A stretch of DNA of 14,957 bases from Peptococcaceae bacterium (lineage in GTDB: Bacteria > Bacillota > Peptococcia > Peptococcales > Peptococcaceae): assembly GCA_900756555.1 (NCBI GenBank), contig CAAEKP010000005.1:1-14957 (forward strand), read 5' to 3'. A model generated the notes under the pieces. That model worked only from the letters and a program-made list of their open reading frames with translations. It was not told where the DNA came from and ran no database searches. Positions 14,857 through 14,957 of this stretch are shown in pieces; position 1 is the stretch's first letter; the number at the start of each line of letters is the position of its first letter. Made by a program: the position numbers and the translations under genes.

Positions 14857-14957
14857 AATGGCAAATCTCCGCCCTGCTCTGTATATTTGCCACGCCAAAA
14901 AGATATGTCGTTTTCATTCTACAGATGCTTATATAATATATATATTAATATTAAAAC
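14857..14957. other. Gene-free end of the window with an AT-only palindrome
   Basis: The gene-free stretch upstream of hsdM runs from 14539 to the window end (419 bases). It holds, in order, the hsd promoter, the dyad array, the hairpin repeat, and then this stretch. Here I see no convincing gene; the last 30 bases are almost pure A+T with a perfect 14-bp palindrome TAATATATATATTA at 14934-14947. It could be a promoter or terminator part of a gene beyond the window, but nothing in view decides that. Confidence 0.4.

Noticed and set aside
14702..14917. Open frame of 71 codons on the minus strand upstream of hsdM
   Set aside because: It runs straight through the hairpin repeat and the 28-bp dyad array; its sequence is explained by those repeats and it has no clear ribosome site or recognisable domain.

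Overview
The window looks like chromosomal DNA of a moderate-GC Bacillota. The gene order uppS-cdsA-dxr-rseP-ispG-proS is the conserved isoprenoid/phospholipid/intramembrane-protease block of Clostridia and Negativicutes. The ProRS sequence and the CCGTAGGGG-type hairpin repeats made me think of Negativicutes (Acidaminococcaceae-like), but that placement is a guess from memory. Every supported gene is on the minus strand, so transcription runs from high to low coordinates.

Right half (14957 to 7414): a complete type I restriction-modification operon of the EcoR124 (type IC) kind, in the order hsdM - rhuM - hsdS - hsdR. It has a candidate promoter upstream of hsdM (14581-14611) and a clear intrinsic terminator after hsdR (7409-7450). 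HsdM2-HsdS would be the methyltransferase and HsdR adds the nuclease/translocase. A RhuM-family protein of unknown role sits between hsdM and hsdS, and its stop overlaps the hsdS start. HsdS carries three perfect 12-bp tandem repeats (ELTA x3) in its central spacer, the element whose copy number changes recognition-site spacing in EcoR124-type enzymes. Two non-coding structures stand out: a pair of 35-bp direct repeats, each centred on a palindrome and differing by a compensated base pair, between hsdM and rhuM; and four GACA-N4-TGTC dyads at 28/28/27-bp spacing upstream of hsdM.

Left half (7293 to 1): a housekeeping operon starting from a good sigma-A promoter (7265-7293): uppS (undecaprenyl-PP synthase), cdsA (CDP-diglyceride synthase), dxr (DXP reductoisomerase), rseP (site-2 protease), ispG (HMBPP synthase), proS (prolyl-tRNA synthetase), and the start of an MgtC/SapB-family membrane protein cut by the window edge. 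Dxr and IspG supply MEP-pathway isoprenoid precursors, UppS builds the lipid carrier for the cell wall, and CdsA feeds phospholipid synthesis.

The most surprising point in the core operon is an in-frame amber codon (TAG, 5227-5229) that splits dxr exactly between its NADPH-binding and catalytic parts, with the frame otherwise intact. Two copies of a CCGTAGGGG hairpin repeat lie at 2206-2245 and 14832-14856. I saw no tRNA, rRNA, CRISPR array or intact mobile element.
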